In this document: one piece after another, positions 8,495 through 18,072 of the stretch | Numbering within the stretch: position 1 is the stretch's first letter | Layout of the letters: each line of letters opens with the position of its first letter | From: Arthrobacter koreensis | GTDB lineage: Bacteria; Actinomycetota; Actinomycetes; Actinomycetales; Micrococcaceae | Assembly: GCF_009193255.1 (NCBI RefSeq) | Contig: NZ_WACG01000007.1 | Coordinates: 124,001 to 188,000, forward strand | Direction: 5' to 3' | DNA: 64,000 nucleotides | The notes under the pieces: generated by a model | Databases searched by the model: none | The model's input: the letters and a program-made list of their open reading frames with translations, nothing else | Told to the model about the DNA's origin: nothing | Position numbers and translations under genes: made by a program

Positions 8495-8610
8495 AGGGGG
8501 GTGCCTCCTGCTGGCCTGGGGCCGTGACGGGCTGATGCTGCGGGCGTGGCGGCCTGCTCCTGCCACCCACCAAGCCTAGGGGCCGGATCCCGGCCATGCC
8601 AGTGGACTGC

Positions 8611-9657
8611 CTAGGCAGCAGCCCAGGGAAGGTGCGCCGGTTCGGCATCCAGGCCAGGAGCGGGCGGGACCTCTGCGGTGGAGTACACCAGGCGGGATGC
8701 TTCCACCAGGCGGTCGATGGCCCAGGAACGCACGGCGCCGTCGCTGCTTCCGGCCAGGTCCGCGTAGACGCCGGGGATGGTTGCTTCCAGTTCCTGGAGG
8801 CTGGTGACGGGATCGGCAAGGAACGCCGGATCCAGTGACCAGGCGGGCAGGGGAGTGACTTCCGGCAGGCACAGGTCCGGCAGCAGCCGGACGCCTTCCT
8901 CGCCTGCTTCCAGATGGGCGCTCCGGCGCTGGGCCGGCGGCTGCCCCAGGACCGTGAACCCGCTCCCGGCCTGGGCCTGGGCCACTTCGTAGCCGTACGC
9001 GGCTCCGTATTCGGCGTTTATGGCTGCTTGCAGGGATTCCGCGGCGCCGGGCCGGTCCTGCAGGACGGTCCGGTCCCCGCCGGAGCATCTCGGCTGGTCC
9101 TCGAGCACGGGAGTCCAGCCGGAATCCGGCAGCTGGCCCAGGGGATCCCCCAGCGCCTGTGCCGTCCGTTCGGCCAGCAGGAGCTGCCCGGTTCCGGCGG
9201 CGGCCAGCAGGCGCGCGGTTCCGTAATCAGCCCGGCCGGCCGCGGCCAGGTTCTTCCTGGCGGATTCAAGCAGCGCCCGGGGATAGGGCTGGACCTGTGC
9301 TGCGGCCGGCTGCCGGGCGGCAGCTGCGCCGCCGGGGCTGGTCAGCAGCAGCGACTGCTGGTTCAGGGTCTCGGCAGCGGCCCGCAGCTCGGCGGCAGGT
9401 TCGGCATCCAGGGAGCCGGCAAGGGACTCGGCCTGGGCAGCCAGCACTCGGGACGTGGCGAACGCCTCATTCAGCGCCTGTTCGGAAAAGGAGCGGGGCC
9501 GTTCCGGTTCGGCCCCGGTTCCAGCCGTCAGGCCCAGCGAGGCGACCACGCAGGCCAGAAGCCCCAAAGCGAGAGTGCGGCGGAAGAAGCCGGCGGCCGC
9601 GGCGGCCCTGGAAGGGCGTGCGGCGGGCCGCTGCAGGACGTTCGGGGGCTTCTCCAC
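8611..9657 (-). CDS. DUF4439 (ferritin-like) exported protein
   Basis: 348 residues. A single hydrophobic helix at about 25-48 (TLALGLLACVVASLGLTAG) acts as signal or anchor. The middle is Ala/Gln-rich, and the C-terminal 140 residues (from about 210, LQAAINAEYGAAYGYEVAQAQ) show the helix pattern of the DUF4439 four-helix, ferritin-like domain. The paralogue Rv2844 lies at the same place in Mycobacterium, beside rimP, which supports the call. Function unknown. GTG 9657 is the start; the gene diverges from rimP. Confidence 0.75.
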   Translation of the reverse strand: MEKPPNVLQRPAARPSRAAAAAGFFRRTLALGLLACVVASLGLTAGTGAEPERPRSFSEQALNEAFATSRVLAAQAESLAGSLDAEPAAELRAAAETLNQQSLLLTSPGGAAAARQPAAAQVQPYPRALLESARKNLAAAGRADYGTARLLAAAGTGQLLLAERTAQALGDPLGQLPDSGWTPVLEDQPRCSGGDRTVLQDRPGAAESLQAAINAEYGAAYGYEVAQAQAGSGFTVLGQPPAQRRSAHLEAGEEGVRLLPDLCLPEVTPLPAWSLDPAFLADPVTSLQELEATIPGVYADLAGSSDGAVRSWAIDRLVEASRLVYSTAEVPPAPGLDAEPAHLPWAAA

Positions 9658-9724
9658 AACACTCGATCATGCCACGAACGGGCCCCCACCTGCGGCGGTG
9701 ACCCGGAGGCCTGGGAAAAGTCGG

Positions 9725-9730
9725 TAGTCT
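9725..9730 (+). promoter_or_regulatory. -10 box upstream of rimP
   Basis: TAGTCT lies 33 bases before the rimP start, leaving a short leader with GGAGG. It is a plausible start for the rimP-nusA-ylxR-infB transcript; no good -35 is seen. Confidence 0.35.
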
Positions 9731-9763
9731 AGGAGCTACAACAACATCTAGTGGGAGGCAGTA

Positions 9764-10390
9764 ATGGCGGGTCGCCCCAGCCCTAAAAAAGACACGTCGT
9801 CTAACTACCGCAAGGACGCCCAGCGTGCCGAGGTAGCTGCGGAGACGCAGCGGCTCAAGGACTACCTGGCTCCCACAGTTGCCGGTGAGAACCTCTTCCT
9901 TGAAGACATCGAGATCAAGATTGCCGGTGCCCACCGGACCGTCCACGTAGTCGTGGATCTTCCGGAGACCGAAAGCGGCGGCGTGAGCCTGGACCGGATC
10001 GCGGATGTTTCCCGCGTCCTTTCGGACGCCATGGACGCAGATCCCCAGGATGACGGCCGCCCCTACAGCCTCGAAGTATCCTCCCCGGGCGTCTCCCGGC
10101 CGTTGACCGAACGGCGGCACTGGCGGCGCAACACCGGCCGGATGGTATCGGTGAGCCCGGTGCGCGGCGACGCCCTGACCGGCCGGCTCCTGGAGGTGGA
10201 CGATTCGGGCATCACGCTGATCCCCGAGATCGCGGTCAAGAAGGGGATGAAGCCCAAGCAGGGCGAGAAGATGCACCTTGCTTTCGACCAGATAGCCAAG
10301 GGACGGGTCGAGGTTGAATTCGCCCACCTTGAGGACGAACCGGCTGGCGAGGACGCCGACGGAATTAACAGCACAGCCGAGGAGGCCTAA
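9764..10390 (+). CDS. rimP: Ribosome maturation factor RimP
   Basis: 208 residues; RimP helps assemble the 30S subunit. The N-terminal alpha-beta domain carries VVVDLPE and ISDVSRVLSDAMD-type sequence, followed by YSLEVSSPGVSRPL, the most conserved RimP motif, and an SH3-like C-terminal domain. The N-terminus is basic (PSPKKDTSSNYRKD) and the C-terminus acidic. GTGGGAGG precedes ATG 9764. The stop touches the nusA start with no gap, so the two are co-translated in the nusA operon. Confidence 0.93.
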   Translation: MAGRPSPKKDTSSNYRKDAQRAEVAAETQRLKDYLAPTVAGENLFLEDIEIKIAGAHRTVHVVVDLPETESGGVSLDRIADVSRVLSDAMDADPQDDGRPYSLEVSSPGVSRPLTERRHWRRNTGRMVSVSPVRGDALTGRLLEVDDSGITLIPEIAVKKGMKPKQGEKMHLAFDQIAKGRVEVEFAHLEDEPAGEDADGINSTAEEA

Positions 10391-11362
10391 ATGGATATTG
10401 ATATGAGTGCGCTGAGGCTGCTGGAAGCGGAACGCGAGATTCCGCTGGACAAGCTGATCCCCACGATTGAGCAGGCGCTGCTTGTCGCCTACCACAAGAC
10501 CACGGGCTCGCAGGAAAAGGCCCGCGCAGAGCTGGACCGCAAGAGCGGACACGTGACCATCTGGGCGACGGAGCTCGACGACGACGGCGAGGCTGTTGGC
10601 GAGTTCGACGACACCCCGGCAGGATTTGGCCGCATCGCAGCCAGCACTGCCCGGCAGATTATCCTGCAGCGCCTGCGCGACGTAGAGGATGACAACATCC
10701 TGGGCGAGTTCAAGGGCCGTGAAGGCGAACTCGTGTCCGGGCAGATCCAGCAGGGCAACAACCCGAACATGATCCAGGTGAACCTGGGCTCGATCGAGGC
10801 GCTGCTGCCTCCCACCGAGCAGGTGCCGGGGGAGAAGTACCTGCACGGCACGCGGGTCCGGGCCTTCGTCGTCGACGTCCGCCGCGGCTTCAAGGGCCCG
10901 TCCATCACCCTGTCCCGCTCCCACCCCGGACTGGTTCGCAAGCTCTTCGAACTGGAAGTACCGGAGATCGCAGACGGCTCCGTGGAGATTGTTGCCCTGG
11001 CGCGTGAGGCCGGCCACCGGACCAAGATTGCCGTAAAGGCGAACGTCCCGGGCATCAACGCCAAGGGCGCCTGCATTGGCGAAATGGGATCACGGGTGCG
11101 TGCGGTGATGACTGAACTGCATGACGAGAAGATCGACATTGTGGACTTCAGCGAAGACCCGGAGACCTTCATCGCCAACGCGCTCTCTCCGTCTCGGGTA
11201 AACTCGGTCACCATCACCGACGCGGATACGCGTTCGGCACGCGTGGTGGTGCCGGATTACCAGCTCTCACTGGCTATCGGCAAGGAAGGGCAGAACGCCC
11301 GCCTCGCAGCGAAGCTCACGGGCTGGCGGATCGACATCGTTTCCGACGCGAAGTCCGCCTAG
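10391..11362 (+). CDS. nusA: Transcription termination/antitermination factor NusA
   Basis: 323 residues, the short actinobacterial form without the C-terminal acidic repeats of E. coli NusA. It has the N-terminal RNA polymerase-binding domain (about 1-125), an S1 domain (about 130-200 with [22 protein letters not shown]) and two KH domains, the first with [16 protein letters not shown] and the second with [19 protein letters not shown]. It binds polymerase and nascent RNA to control pausing and termination. It begins directly after the rimP stop. Confidence 0.95.
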   Translation: MDIDMSALRLLEAEREIPLDKLIPTIEQALLVAYHKTTGSQEKARAELDRKSGHVTIWATELDDDGEAVGEFDDTPAGFGRIAASTARQIILQRLRDVEDDNILGEFKGREGELVSGQIQQGNNPNMIQVNLGSIEALLPPTEQVPGEKYLHGTRVRAFVVDVRRGFKGPSITLSRSHPGLVRKLFELEVPEIADGSVEIVALAREAGHRTKIAVKANVPGINAKGACIGEMGSRVRAVMTELHDEKIDIVDFSEDPETFIANALSPSRVNSVTITDADTRSARVVVPDYQLSLAIGKEGQNARLAAKLTGWRIDIVSDAKSA

Positions 11363-11384
11363 CATCCCCGCCCGGCGGGCAGGG

Positions 11385-11810
11385 ATGAAGGCAAGAGAAG
11401 AGAAACGCGGTAGAATGTATATGGCCGGGTCACCGTCCGCCTTCCAGCAACCGCAGGAGCCCGTAGAATCGGTGCGGCCTGCGGCAGGATCGGCGCATGT
11501 TCCACAGCGGACATGCATTGGCTGCAGGAAGAAGGATGACCAGGCCGTGCTGATGCGGCTGGCGCTGGAATCAGATAACGGCAGCAATGCCGTCCTGGTA
11601 GATGAGAGCCGCCGCATGTCTGGCCGGGGCGCCTGGTTGCACCCCGACACAGCATGCCTCGCAACAGCTGTGAAACGCCGTGCTTTCGGCCGTGCCTTCC
11701 GGGCACAGGCCGATCCCGCGGCAGTTCAGCAGTGGTTCGAAGCTCAAGAGGCGGGTCCCACCCGGAACCCCCTCGAAACCGTCCAACCTGAAAGCGGGTC
11801 AGAAATCTGA
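11385..11810 (+). CDS. ylxR: YlxR family (DUF448) RNA-binding protein
   Basis: 141 residues if ATG 11385 is used; ATG 11415 and ATG 11421 are in-frame alternatives and none has a clearly superior ribosome site. The core is VPQRTCIGCRKKDDQAVLMRLAL, with the CxxC pair, then ESRRMSGRGAWLHPDTACLATAVKRRAFGRAFR, the signature of the DUF448 fold. YlxR proteins lie between nusA and infB in most bacteria and bind nucleic acid; a role in rnpB regulation is reported in Bacillus. The tail after about residue 118 is not conserved. Confidence 0.88.
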   Translation: MKAREEKRGRMYMAGSPSAFQQPQEPVESVRPAAGSAHVPQRTCIGCRKKDDQAVLMRLALESDNGSNAVLVDESRRMSGRGAWLHPDTACLATAVKRRAFGRAFRAQADPAAVQQWFEAQEAGPTRNPLETVQPESGSEI

Positions 11811-11942
11811 TGGAAACCCGATGAGTACCCAGCGATGAGTACTTTGTTGTGCTCTGTGATGGGCCCTGCTGCACCCGCAGCGGAAGCCCGCAGCAAATAG
11901 ACGGTTCGTGCCTGGCTCGGTGCGGACCGAGACAGGAGAAAT

Positions 11943-14801
11943 GTGGCCAAGGTCCGCGTACACGAGCTCGCCAAAGAGCTCGGCATTACCTCGAAGGACG
12001 CAGTCGCAAAACTGCAGGAACTGGGCGAATTCGTCCGGTCGGCGTCTTCAACCATTGAAGCGCCCGTAGTCAAGAAGCTCCGCGGGGCATTCCCTGACGC
12101 AGCGTCCAAGCCGGCGGCAAAGCCGGAAACTTCCGCTCCCCGCCCGGCTGCCCCGGCACCGGCAGCTCCCGCTGCGAAGCCTGCAGCAGAAGCTCCGGCC
12201 CCGGCTGCAGAGAAGCCCGCTGCTCCCGCACCGGCTGCCCCGTCCGCCCCCGCGGCGCCTGCTCCGGCGCCGAAGGCTGAGAGCAAGCCCGCGGCCCCGG
12301 CACCCGCCCCGGCTCCCAAAACCGAGGAAAAGCCCGCGGCCCCGGCCGCACCGGCTGAGTCCTCGTCAGCACCGCGTCCGGGTGCTCCCCGGCCCGGAGC
12401 TTCCGGACCGCGCCCCGGCAACAACCCGTTTGCAACGTCCCAGGGCATGCCGCGTCCCCGCGGCCGCGGCGAAGGCAGCGGCCAGGGCGGTCCCCGTCCG
12501 GGCAACAACCCGTTTGCAACGTCCCAGGGCATGCCCCGTCCGGGCCAGCGCCGTGACGAGTCCGAGCGCACCGGAACTCCCGGCGCAGCAGGTCCCCGTC
12601 CGGCAGCCGGCGCAGGCGGCCCCCGCCCCGGCGCACCCCGCCCGGGTGCACCGCGTCCCGGCGCTCCCCGTCCGGGTGCACCGCGTCCCGGCGGCGCCGG
12701 CGGAAACCGTCCCACCCCGGGCATGATGCCCAACCGCACTGAGCGGCCCGCAGCCCCGGCACGTCCGGGCGCAGGCGGACCCCGCCGCGGTCCCGGCGGT
12801 GCGCCGGGAACCGGTGGCGGTCCCGTTGGCGGCGGCTTCGGCAAGGGCGGCCGCGGACGCGGCGGCACTGCCGGTGCTTTCGGCAAGGGCGGCGCAGGAC
12901 GCGGCAAGCAGCGCAAGTCGAAGCGGGCAAAGCGGCAGGAACTGGAGCAGATGTCAGCTCCGTCGCTCGGCGGTGTTTCGGTACCCCGCGGCGACGGCAA
13001 CACTGTTGTCCGGCTCCGCCGCGGCGCGTCCATCACGGACTTCGCTGACAAGATTGAGGCAAACCCGGCAGCTCTGGTTACCGTGCTGTTCCACCTCGGT
13101 GAAATGGCAACGGCCACCCAGTCACTGGACGAAGAGACGTTCGGCGTACTTGGTGAAGAACTGGGCTACAAGATCCAGGTTGTCTCGCCCGAAGACGAAG
13201 AGCGCGAGCTGCTTTCCAGCTTCGACATCGACTTTGAGGCCGAGCTGGAAGCCGAAGGCGACGACGAACTCGAGGCACGTCCTCCGGTAGTCACCGTCAT
13301 GGGCCACGTGGACCACGGTAAGACCCGCCTGCTGGACGCCATCCGCAACACGAAGGTTGTTGAAGGCGAAGCCGGCGGCATTACCCAGCACATCGGTGCC
13401 TACCAGATTGCCTTCGAACACGAAGGCACCGAGCGGGCCATCACCTTCATCGATACCCCGGGCCACGAGGCGTTCACCGCCATGCGTGCCCGTGGTGCGA
13501 AGGTCACCGACATTGCTGTCCTGGTTGTCGCAGCGGACGACGGCGTTATGCCGCAGACCGTTGAAGCGCTCAACCACGCACAGGCAGCAAACGTGCCGAT
13601 CGTGGTTGCCGTGAACAAGATCGACAAGGAAGGTGCCAACCCGGACAAGGTCCGCGGGCAGCTGACTGAGTACGGTCTGGTTCCGGAAGAATACGGTGGC
13701 GACACCATGTTCGTTGAGGTTTCGGCACGCCAGAACCTGAACATCGACGCGCTGCTCGAGGCCGTGCTGCTGACCGCAGACGCAGCCCTGGACATGCGTG
13801 CCAACCCGGACAAGGACGCTCGAGGCATCGCCATCGAAGCGAACCTGGATAAGGGCCGCGGCGCCGTCGCAACCGTCCTGGTCCAGTCCGGTACGCTGCG
13901 CGTCGGCGACACGATCGTTGCGGGCACTGCCCACGGCCGCGTTCGTGCCATGTTCGACGAGAACGGCGACGCCGTAACCGAAGCCGGACCGTCGCGTCCG
14001 GTCCAGGTCCTCGGCCTGTCCAACGTCCCGCGCGCCGGTGACACCTTCTTCGTGACCGATGACGAGCGCACCGCCCGCCAGATCGCCGAGAAGCGTGAAG
14101 CCGCAGACCGCAACGCCGCACTGGCGAAGCGCCGCAAGCGCATCAGCCTCGAGGACTTCGACCAGGCTGTCGCTGACGGCAAGGTCGATACCCTTAACCT
14201 CATCCTCAAGGGTGACGTTTCCGGTGCCGTGGAAGCCCTGGAAGACTCGCTGCTCAAGATCGACGTCGGAGACGGCGTGCAGCTGCGCGTTATCCACCGC
14301 GGCGTTGGTGCCATCACGCAGAACGACGTCAACCTGGCGACCGTGGACAACGCGATCATCATCGGCTTCAACGTCAAGCCTGCCGAGCGCGTGGCTGACC
14401 TGGCCGAGCGCGAAGGCGTGGACATGCGCTTCTACTCCGTCATCTACGCAGCAATCGATGACATTGAGCTGGCCCTCAAGGGCATGCTCAAGCCGGAGTA
14501 CGAGGAAGTGCAGCTCGGTACCGCCGAGGTCCGCGAAGTCTTCCGCTCCTCCAAGTTCGGCAACATTGCCGGCTCGATCGTCCGCTCCGGAGTCATCCGG
14601 CGCAACGCCAAGGCGCGGGTCACCCGCGACGGCAAGATCATTGGCGAGAACCTCACCGTCGATTCGCTCAAGCGTTTCAAGGACGACGCCACCGAAGTCC
14701 GCACGGACTTCGAGTGTGGTATCGGTCTGGGGTCGTTCAACGACGTCAAGGAAGGCGACATCATCGAGACCTTCGAGATGCGCGAGAAGCCGCGGGTCTA
14801 G
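11943..14801 (+). CDS. infB: Translation initiation factor IF-2
   Basis: 952 residues from GTG 11943 (GGAG just upstream). IF-2 brings initiator tRNA to the 30S subunit and drives subunit joining with GTP. The first helical N-terminal domain ([24 protein letters not shown]) is followed by a very long disordered region, about 55-325, rich in Ala-Pro and then Gly-Arg-Pro, with the unit GAPRP repeated and [13 protein letters not shown] present twice. The G domain has GHVDHGKT at 454-461, [12 protein letters not shown] and SARQ. Domains II, C1 and C2 complete the protein. It is the largest gene of the rimP operon. Confidence 0.97.
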   Translation: MAKVRVHELAKELGITSKDAVAKLQELGEFVRSASSTIEAPVVKKLRGAFPDAASKPAAKPETSAPRPAAPAPAAPAAKPAAEAPAPAAEKPAAPAPAAPSAPAAPAPAPKAESKPAAPAPAPAPKTEEKPAAPAAPAESSSAPRPGAPRPGASGPRPGNNPFATSQGMPRPRGRGEGSGQGGPRPGNNPFATSQGMPRPGQRRDESERTGTPGAAGPRPAAGAGGPRPGAPRPGAPRPGAPRPGAPRPGGAGGNRPTPGMMPNRTERPAAPARPGAGGPRRGPGGAPGTGGGPVGGGFGKGGRGRGGTAGAFGKGGAGRGKQRKSKRAKRQELEQMSAPSLGGVSVPRGDGNTVVRLRRGASITDFADKIEANPAALVTVLFHLGEMATATQSLDEETFGVLGEELGYKIQVVSPEDEERELLSSFDIDFEAELEAEGDDELEARPPVVTVMGHVDHGKTRLLDAIRNTKVVEGEAGGITQHIGAYQIAFEHEGTERAITFIDTPGHEAFTAMRARGAKVTDIAVLVVAADDGVMPQTVEALNHAQAANVPIVVAVNKIDKEGANPDKVRGQLTEYGLVPEEYGGDTMFVEVSARQNLNIDALLEAVLLTADAALDMRANPDKDARGIAIEANLDKGRGAVATVLVQSGTLRVGDTIVAGTAHGRVRAMFDENGDAVTEAGPSRPVQVLGLSNVPRAGDTFFVTDDERTARQIAEKREAADRNAALAKRRKRISLEDFDQAVADGKVDTLNLILKGDVSGAVEALEDSLLKIDVGDGVQLRVIHRGVGAITQNDVNLATVDNAIIIGFNVKPAERVADLAEREGVDMRFYSVIYAAIDDIELALKGMLKPEYEEVQLGTAEVREVFRSSKFGNIAGSIVRSGVIRRNAKARVTRDGKIIGENLTVDSLKRFKDDATEVRTDFECGIGLGSFNDVKEGDIIETFEMREKPRV
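12417..12535 (+). repeat. Direct repeat within infB
   Basis: A 35-base stretch occurs at 12417-12451 and again, identical, at 12501-12535, an offset of 84 bases (28 codons). It encodes the repeated [11 protein letters not shown] in the disordered IF-2 linker. Identity at DNA level, including third codon positions, suggests a recent duplication. Confidence 0.85.
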
Positions 14802-14811
14802 CACCCCGGCC

Positions 14812-14837
14812 AGGGGCCGCCGTCCGCGGTGGCCCCT
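14812..14837 (+). terminator. GC-rich hairpin after infB
   Basis: AGGGGCCGCC (14812-14821) can pair with GGTGGCCCCT (about 14828-14837) with one G-U pair. There is no T-tract. The 170-base gap to rbfA is otherwise GC-rich with no recognisable gene; the hairpin may be a processing or partial termination point. Confidence 0.35.
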
Positions 14838-14971
14838 GCCTGCGGGCCTGCCCGGCCCGCTCCGCCCCGGCCAGCGCGGCAGCCTGCGCTGGCCTGAGGC
14901 ATTTCAGCGCTTGGCGGCGGCCCCTGGCGGCCGCCGACCGAGCGACCCAGATCTTTAGCTAAGGAGAGGTA

Positions 14972-15448
14972 ATGGCAGATCCAGCACGCGCTGCGAAACT
15001 CGCTGACCGCATCAAGGTGGTAGTTGCCCAGGCGCTCGAGCGGCGGATCAAGGATCCCCGGCTGGGATTCGTGACCATCACCGATGCCCGCGTCACCAAC
15101 GACCTGCAGCATGCCACTGTCTACTACACCGTTTTCGGTGACGAGGCACAGCAGGCAGACACGAAGGCCGCCCTGGATTCCGCCCGCGGGATCCTGCGTT
15201 CAGAAGTGGGCAAGAACATCACCGTCCGGCTGACTCCAACCCTGGAATTCGTTGCCGACGAGATTCCGGTGAATGCCAGCCACCTGGAAGAACTGATCCG
15301 GGAAGCCAAGAAGCGTGACGAGGAACTCGCTGCGCTGAAGCAGGGTGCCGCCTACGCCGGCGACGCCGATCCCTACCGCAGGGATGACGACGACGACGAA
15401 GAGGACCTGCAGGACACACCGGCGGAGGACTCGGACGCCCGCAGCTAA
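14972..15448 (+). CDS. rbfA: 30S ribosome-binding factor RbfA
   Basis: 158 residues. RbfA binds immature 30S subunits and assists 16S rRNA 5'-end processing. The conserved KH-like core is present: ARAAKLADRIKVVVAQALERRIKDPRLGFVTITDARVTNDLQHATVYYTVFGDE, then the helix ending RSEVGKNITVRLTPTLEFVADE. An acidic tail with DDDDDEEDLQD follows, as in other actinobacteria. AAGGAGAGG precedes ATG 14972. It is the last gene of the rimP-infB block, closed by a strong terminator. Confidence 0.95.
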   Translation: MADPARAAKLADRIKVVVAQALERRIKDPRLGFVTITDARVTNDLQHATVYYTVFGDEAQQADTKAALDSARGILRSEVGKNITVRLTPTLEFVADEIPVNASHLEELIREAKKRDEELAALKQGAAYAGDADPYRRDDDDDEEDLQDTPAEDSDARS

Positions 15449-15477
15449 GGTTCCCCAGGCGCTCAACCACAAAAGGT

Positions 15478-15509
15478 GCGGCACCCCGTCTTGGGGTGCC
15501 GCTCTTTTT
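15478..15509 (+). terminator. Intrinsic terminator after rbfA
   Basis: GCGGCACCCC (15478-15487), 5-base loop, GGGGTGCCGC (15493-15502), then TCTTTTT. A perfect 10-bp stem with a T-tract, the clearest intrinsic terminator of the window. Confidence 0.95.
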
Positions 15510-15520
15510 GCTTGCCGGTT

Positions 15521-16672
15521 TTAGCCCACGCCCGGCGCGGGGAGCCGCGACACCCCGGACACCAGCTCGGCGCGTCCGCCGCAGAGTGCTATCCGGATCC
15601 AGCCCTCACCGATGGACCCGAACGCGGTACCCGGCGCAACCGCCACGCCTTCCTCCGACAGGAAGCGACCGGCCCAGTTCCTGATATTGCCGCCGGAAGC
15701 GTGTGAAAGGTCCGCCCAGAGGTAGAACGCGCCCTGCGCAGCCAGATAGGGAATTCCCTTGGAATCCAGGATGGCCGACGCCGCATCCCGGTTCCCGCGG
15801 TAATGCGCTGCGGCCTCCTGTACGTAGTCCTGCGGGCCGGTCAGCGCAGCCAGCGCAGCGTACTGGGAGGGGGAAGCGACGCAGGAGACGATCGACTCCA
15901 TGACCGTGCTCAGCTGTGCCTCCAGACCCGCGGGCGTTACGAGGGCGCCCACCCGCAGTCCGGTCAGCCCGTATGTCTTTGACAGGGTGTACGAGGCGAT
16001 GACCCGTTCCCCGCCGCCGTCGAAAGCCAGCGGGGAAACGTGCGGAACGTCGTAGGTGAACGCTTCGTAGCACTCGTCGGAGAGGATCCAGAGGTTCCGG
16101 CGCCGGGCCAGGGCCACCAGGTCCCGGGTCAGCTCCGGGCTGAAGACGGCCCCGAGCGGATTGGACGGTGAATTCACCAGCAGCACCCGGGTACGGGGCG
16201 TGATCCTCGCCTCAATGTCTTCGATCCGCGGCTGGAACCCGTTCTCCGGATGCAGGGGATACTCGACCGGCTCCGCGTGCAGCAGCCGCGCCGTCATGGC
16301 GAAGGTAGGGTAACCGGGATTGGGGATGAGGATTTCGTCCCCGGCATCCAGCAGCATGCTCATGGCCAGGTGCAGTCCCTGCTGGGCGCCGGATGTCACG
16401 AACACACGGGACGGGTCAACCGGGGTGCCCATCTGGGCCGCGACCCGCTCCGCGAACGCGGTGCGAAGCGGCGAGATGCCCGCGTTCGGGGTGTATCCGG
16501 TCTCGTCACGGGCCAGCGTGTCCTGTGCAGCCTGCAGCACATGCTCCGGCGTCGGGAACCCCGGTTCACCGATGCTGAGCACTACCGCATTGGGGGTGGC
16601 CCAGGCTGCCTGTGTTATTTCACGGATCTGGTTCGGGTCTACGGAACGCACATGGGCGGCGAGCTGCGACAT
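15521..16672 (-). CDS. PLP-dependent class I/II aminotransferase
   Basis: 383 residues, usual length for fold type I aminotransferases. The PLP lysine is K232 in SYTLSKTYGLTGLRVG; N172-P (NSPSNPLG) and SDECYEAF, with D199 and Y202, supply the ring contacts, and a C-terminal arginine in GWIRIALC binds the substrate carboxylate. The substrate cannot be told from the sequence; aspartate/alanine-type specificity is likely. It runs opposite to its neighbours and has its own -10 box 6 bases before ATG. Confidence 0.88.
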   Translation of the reverse strand: MSQLAAHVRSVDPNQIREITQAAWATPNAVVLSIGEPGFPTPEHVLQAAQDTLARDETGYTPNAGISPLRTAFAERVAAQMGTPVDPSRVFVTSGAQQGLHLAMSMLLDAGDEILIPNPGYPTFAMTARLLHAEPVEYPLHPENGFQPRIEDIEARITPRTRVLLVNSPSNPLGAVFSPELTRDLVALARRRNLWILSDECYEAFTYDVPHVSPLAFDGGGERVIASYTLSKTYGLTGLRVGALVTPAGLEAQLSTVMESIVSCVASPSQYAALAALTGPQDYVQEAAAHYRGNRDAASAILDSKGIPYLAAQGAFYLWADLSHASGGNIRNWAGRFLSEEGVAVAPGTAFGSIGEGWIRIALCGGRAELVSGVSRLPAPGVG

Positions 16673-16678
16673 AACCGC

Positions 16679-16684
16679 ATGCTA
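16679..16684 (-). promoter_or_regulatory. -10 box of the aminotransferase gene, leaderless type
   Basis: Read leftward, TAGCAT ends 6 bases before the ATG at 16672. Confidence 0.4.
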
Positions 16685-16769
16685 CAGCCGGGTTCACGCG
16701 CCGTCCCGGAGGCCGGGCCGGAGCAGGGAACGGAACCGGGCAGCGGAGTTTGGGCCCCGGCACCGCGCA

Positions 16770-16775
16770 TATACT
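16770..16775 (+). promoter_or_regulatory. -10 box of truB, leaderless type
   Basis: TATACT, one base from the TATAAT consensus, ends 7 bases before GTG 16783. An AAAGG stretch lies between, but the predicted transcript would begin at or within a base or two of the start codon. Confidence 0.55.
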
Positions 16776-16782
16776 GAAAGGC

Positions 16783-17697
16783 GTGAATTCCGGGCAGGTC
16801 CGTTCAGGACTGATTATTGTGGACAAACCGCAGGGATGGACCAGCCACGATGTGGTGGGCCGCCTGCGCAGGCTCGCCGGGACCAGGAAGGTCGGCCATG
16901 CCGGAACCCTTGATCCCATGGCAACGGGTGTGCTGGTGGTGGGCATCAATAAGGCCACCCGCCTGCTGACCTACATTGTGGGCACATCCAAGACGTACCA
17001 AGCCACTATCCGGCTGGGCCAGTCCACGGTTACCGACGACGCCGAAGGCGAGATTACGGCCGAAACCATAGCCGCGGCGGTAACGGACGAAGACATCCGC
17101 AGCGCCGTGAAGGCCCTCACCGGGGACATCCAGCAGGTTCCCAGCAGCGTCAGCGCCATCAAGGTGGGCGGAGAACGCTCCTACGCCCGGGTGCGCGCCG
17201 GCGGAGAGGTGAACCTTCCGGCCCGGCCCGTGACGGTCTCCCGCTTCGAGGTCCACGACATCCGCCGCGAGCACGGAGGCAAGCTGCGCGACGTCGACGT
17301 GACGGTGGAGTGCTCCTCCGGAACGTACATCCGTGCGCTGGCACGGGATCTTGGCGCCGCCCTCGGAGTTGGGGGCCACCTCACCGCCCTGCGCCGAACC
17401 TCCGTGGGGCCGTACTTCGAAGGCCAGGCTTCAACCCTGGACCAGCTCGCCGAAGACCTCCGGCTCCTGGACCTCAACGATGCGGCCCGCGCCCTCTTCC
17501 CGGTGCGTGAGCTGACCGAAGGCGAAGCCGCCGACCTCTCCCACGGCCGCCGCATCCCGGCCTCCGGGACGCCGGCAGGGGAGGATGCACCAGTTGCAGC
17601 CTTCGCCCCGGACGGAGAACTGATCGGCCTGCTCGCGGACAAGGGAGACACTGCAAAGGCACTTCTCGTCTTTGCTCCCGGAAACGAAAGGTCCTAA
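16783..17697 (+). CDS. truB: tRNA pseudouridine(55) synthase TruB
   Basis: 304 residues. It makes pseudouridine 55 in the T-loop of tRNAs. The catalytic aspartate is D44 in GHAGTLDPMATGVLVVG; the second motif SAIKVGGERSYARVRAGGEV and the RYIRALARDLG-type motif (SGTYIRALARDLGAALG) are present, and a C-terminal extension (from about 225) forms a PUA-like actinobacterial tail. GTG 16783 starts the homologous N-terminus SGLIIVDKPQGWTSHDVVG. The gene heads a run leading to ribF, with its stop touching the next GTG. Confidence 0.95.
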   Translation: MNSGQVRSGLIIVDKPQGWTSHDVVGRLRRLAGTRKVGHAGTLDPMATGVLVVGINKATRLLTYIVGTSKTYQATIRLGQSTVTDDAEGEITAETIAAAVTDEDIRSAVKALTGDIQQVPSSVSAIKVGGERSYARVRAGGEVNLPARPVTVSRFEVHDIRREHGGKLRDVDVTVECSSGTYIRALARDLGAALGVGGHLTALRRTSVGPYFEGQASTLDQLAEDLRLLDLNDAARALFPVRELTEGEAADLSHGRRIPASGTPAGEDAPVAAFAPDGELIGLLADKGDTAKALLVFAPGNERS

Positions 17698-18072
17698 GTG
17701 GTCATCGACCCCCTGTTCATTGTCGGCACGATCGTCTGCCTGGTCTCCACCGTGCTGTGCATCGGTGCGGCAGTGCTGCGCCACGGTCCGAACGATCTCA
17801 CGATCCTCTCCGTCGCCGCCGTCGAGCTGTTCCTGATTATTTACGCCGTCGCCGCCGTCATCCGGCAGACCGGAGGTGAAACCCTCAACGGTCCGGCCTG
17901 GGAGTTCTGGGGTTACCTCTTTACCGCCGCGGTGATTCCGATCGGCGCCGTCTGGTGGTCGCTCATGGACCGGTCCAGGTGGAGCAACCTGGTCCTGGGC
18001 GCCGTTGGCATCACCGTGTTCGTTATGTTGTTCCGAATGGAACAGATTTGGGATGGAGTGCCGCTGGCATGA
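17698..18072 (+). CDS. Small membrane protein of unknown function
   Basis: 124 residues, with four hydrophobic helices (roughly 5-27, 35-57, 68-88 and 95-115) and almost no soluble part. I recognise no family. GTG 17698 follows the truB stop directly and its own stop overlaps the next ATG by two bases (ATGA), so it is translationally coupled on both sides. Its position inside the truB-ribF interval suggests co-transcription with housekeeping genes but says nothing about its role. Confidence 0.75.
   Translation: MVIDPLFIVGTIVCLVSTVLCIGAAVLRHGPNDLTILSVAAVELFLIIYAVAAVIRQTGGETLNGPAWEFWGYLFTAAVIPIGAVWWSLMDRSRWSNLVLGAVGITVFVMLFRMEQIWDGVPLA

Noticed and set aside
12620-12700. Tandem repeats that could be read as a CRISPR-like array
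   Set aside because: They are in-frame GAPRP codons in the IF-2 linker with no spacers of constant length.
13122-14804. 560-codon open frame antisense to infB
   Set aside because: Shadow of the G-domain coding sequence; no independent evidence.
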